A DNA stretch of 13,840 bases from Candidatus Helarchaeota archaeon (GTDB lineage Archaea; Asgardarchaeota; Lokiarchaeia; Helarchaeales; HEL-GB-A): positions 1-13,840 of the forward strand of contig JABXJU010000111.1 in NCBI GenBank assembly GCA_013375405.1. The letters run 5' to 3'. Position numbers and translations under genes: made by a program. Numbering within the stretch: position 1 is the first letter of the stretch; every line of letters starts with the position of its first letter. This document shows positions 12,573 to 13,840 of the stretch, in pieces. The notes below the pieces were generated by a model. The model worked only from the letters and a program-made list of their open reading frames with translations, was not told where the DNA came from and ran no database searches.

Positions 12573-13840
12573 TTGAAAACGATTAAAACGGTTCGCCTCA
12601 CTTCTTTACGATTGACCAAGCGCAAGTACGAAAAGATCACCCAAACAATTACCTGCTTCAAGGAATCGGTTAATTTCTTGATTGCGAAGTGCGTAGATAA
12701 CCCACTGTTCCAGAAAGTGTCCAAAAAGGGGAATATTTACTACGCTTATTCCTCGTACCCCAAAATCCGCAAGTCGTTTTATTTTGAATGGAAAGCCAAG
12801 TTTCCGCAACTCCATACTCATTACTGCCACTCCACCGCCCGCATCACCAAAGATATTTTGAGGTCGTGGAATTCGTGGTGCTTCAAGAAGAACCACCGTC
12901 TCCCCAATCCTACCTATAAGAAGAATTCGATGCGGTTAGAAGAATGCCTCTGCTATCTTGACGGGGACTATGCGGTGCTGGTCATCGAACCGCGAAGTAA
13001 GTTATATATTCCCTTTCAGTCGACACCTCATTTTAATAGGTTGAAAACCCAGAAACACGGCGAAATCACTTTAAAATTAAATTCAGATCGCACGGTGGAC
13101 ATTTTCATCCCGTTTACTCAAGAAGTACAACCGCGAGAAGCTAAATCGCTCCTCTTTATCGATACAAATGAGCGCAGCGTGGACTACCTGTTGGTCAATA
13201 AAACCAGCGCGCAGGTCAGGTCACTAGATACTTCTCAACTATCCACTACTCATTTCACCTATTCCCTCAAGCGACGTAACATTGCCGAAAAGATTGCTCA
13301 AGACCCGAAGTACCAACCGCAAAAACGCAAGCAGTTACTGGATAAATACGGGAAACGGGAACGGCATAAGACCGCCAATACAATGCACGCAGTTACCAAC
13401 GAGATCGCCGAATTGGTTGAGGCGAATGAGGCGCTAATCGTTTTCGAAGACTTAACGAACATCCGACAATCCTTAGCACGTCAAAAGAATCTCCAACCAC
13501 GCCACCAGAAGAAATCCAAGAAAATACGACGGAGATTGAACCGTTGGAACTTTCGGCAATTTCAAACCTTTTTAGAATATAAGGTCAAAGCGATGGGGCA
13601 TCCCGTCCAATACGTTAACCCCCGATATACCTCTCAAATTTGCTTAAAATGTGGAAGAAGATCGAAATGTCAAGGTCAGACCTTCACCTGCAAACATTGC
13701 GGGTTTAGTATAGACCGCCACGTTCTCGCCACACTGAATATAGGGGAGGTGTTTCTGACAACTCAGAATGTAGCGAGATCCGATCCCGCTGAAAGGTCTC
13801 GGATGACGATGATGGAGCGAGCAGTTCGTAACTGCAAGGA
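12573..13840 (+). CDS. tnpB: TnpB (IS605 OrfB) RNA-guided nuclease-like protein, 3' partial, RuvC-III Asp replaced by His
   Basis: The frame from TTG 12573 runs 422 codons without a stop to the window edge. TnpB proteins are omega-RNA-guided DNA nucleases, ancestors of Cas12. The N-terminal half (1-190) is basic and aromatic, as in the WED/REC region. RuvC-I is 'LLFIDTNERSVDYLL' with Asp197. A helical basic region follows ('KRKQLLDKYGKRERHK', near 252-267). RuvC-II is 'ALIVFEDLTNIR' with Glu292. The zinc knuckle is Cys357/Cys360 and Cys373/Cys376, with an extra Cys366. RuvC-III reads 'SIDRHVLATLNI': by comparison with the usual DRDxNAAxNI and the Cas12a DADANGAYHI, the third catalytic Asp is His383, and the following Asn is Leu385; Asp381 remains. 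The codons look more G+C-rich than those of nearby genes, in keeping with a mobile origin. An in-frame TGA at 12561 limits the start. Confidence 0.9.
   Translation, partial: MKTIKTVRLTSLRLTKRKYEKITQTITCFKESVNFLIAKCVDNPLFQKVSKKGNIYYAYSSYPKIRKSFYFEWKAKFPQLHTHYCHSTARITKDILRSWNSWCFKKNHRLPNPTYKKNSMRLEECLCYLDGDYAVLVIEPRSKLYIPFQSTPHFNRLKTQKHGEITLKLNSDRTVDIFIPFTQEVQPREAKSLLFIDTNERSVDYLLVNKTSAQVRSLDTSQLSTTHFTYSLKRRNIAEKIAQDPKYQPQKRKQLLDKYGKRERHKTANTMHAVTNEIAELVEANEALIVFEDLTNIRQSLARQKNLQPRHQKKSKKIRRRLNRWNFRQFQTFLEYKVKAMGHPVQYVNPRYTSQICLKCGRRSKCQGQTFTCKHCGFSIDRHVLATLNIGEVFLTTQNVARSDPAERSRMTMMERAVRNCK
13771..13840 (+). ncRNA. Candidate omega RNA / right-end structure overlapping the tnpB 3' end
   Basis: The last bases hold two stems: ATCCGA (13778-13783) with TCGGAT (13799-13804), and GCAGTT (13821-13826) with AACTGC (13830-13835) around CGT. 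Omega RNAs of TnpB elements usually arise from the end of tnpB and the right end, so this placement fits. The RNA end and guide are beyond the window. Confidence 0.3.

Larger units (their letters stand above)
12442..13840 (+). mobile_element. IS200/IS605-family (IS1341-like, tnpB-only) element, 3' end outside the window
   Basis: The unit consists of two upstream hairpins, a promoter and a tnpB frame, with no tnpA (Y1 transposase) on either strand nearby. Such tnpB-only units depend on a TnpA supplied elsewhere or are immobile. The left boundary given here is the first hairpin and is approximate; the right end is not reached. Confidence 0.6.

Noticed and set aside
12542..12896. Minus-strand ORFs of 60 and 96 codons
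   Set aside because: They lie antisense to the continuous tnpB frame, which has clear RuvC and zinc motifs; no motif or start signal supports the minus-strand frames.

Overview
The window looks like archaeal chromosome, and I lean towards an Asgard-type archaeon, without certainty. Direct signs are a proteasome alpha subunit, AT-rich TATA-like boxes, T-tract terminators, ribosome binding sites of the GGTGAT type, several TTG starts, a surface protein packed with N-glycosylation sequons, and a protein that resembles a Roadblock/longin fold joined to a winged-helix-like segment and a zinc site. The last type is common in Asgard genomes. The lineage is inference; no rRNA or other decisive marker is present.

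Layout. 1-1011: the 3' part of a gene for a membrane-anchored surface protein with two related beta-rich repeats and a cytoplasmic SHOCT-like tail. 1067-1147: a possible 26-residue zinc-ribbon mini-protein. 1165-2427 (-): NADP-type isocitrate dehydrogenase, divergent from 2608-3348 (+), the proteasome alpha subunit. 3455-4606 (+): a radical SAM protein of the PflA-like group with extra cysteine clusters. 4607-5151: no intact gene, but protein-like fragments broken by stops and a frame change, probably a decayed gene. 5152-7886 (+): a compact three-gene cluster of unrecognised proteins (a 387-residue soluble protein, a two-CxxC zinc protein, and the Roadblock-like/winged-helix-like/zinc protein). 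7978-9123 (-): a two-anchor, heavily sequon-bearing surface protein. 9261-9653 (-): a small multi-pass membrane protein. 9796-11307 (+): a complete type-B carboxylesterase. 11346-12203 (-): a cysteine-rich protein with two ferredoxin-type [4Fe-4S] motifs. 12204-12572: noncoding, with two neighbouring hairpins and a promoter. 12573-13840 (+): a TnpB (IS200/IS605 OrfB) reading frame still open at the window edge.

The housekeeping genes (icd, psmA) sit beside accessory genes with no obvious shared pathway. The most coherent functional unit is the 5152-7886 cluster. Its last two genes begin with TTG codons behind SD-like motifs, and the last is probably translationally coupled to the gene before it. 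The most notable mobile feature is the TnpB: RuvC-I Asp and RuvC-II Glu are present, but the position expected to hold the third catalytic Asp (RuvC-III) is His, and its 3' end carries palindromes that could belong to an omega RNA.
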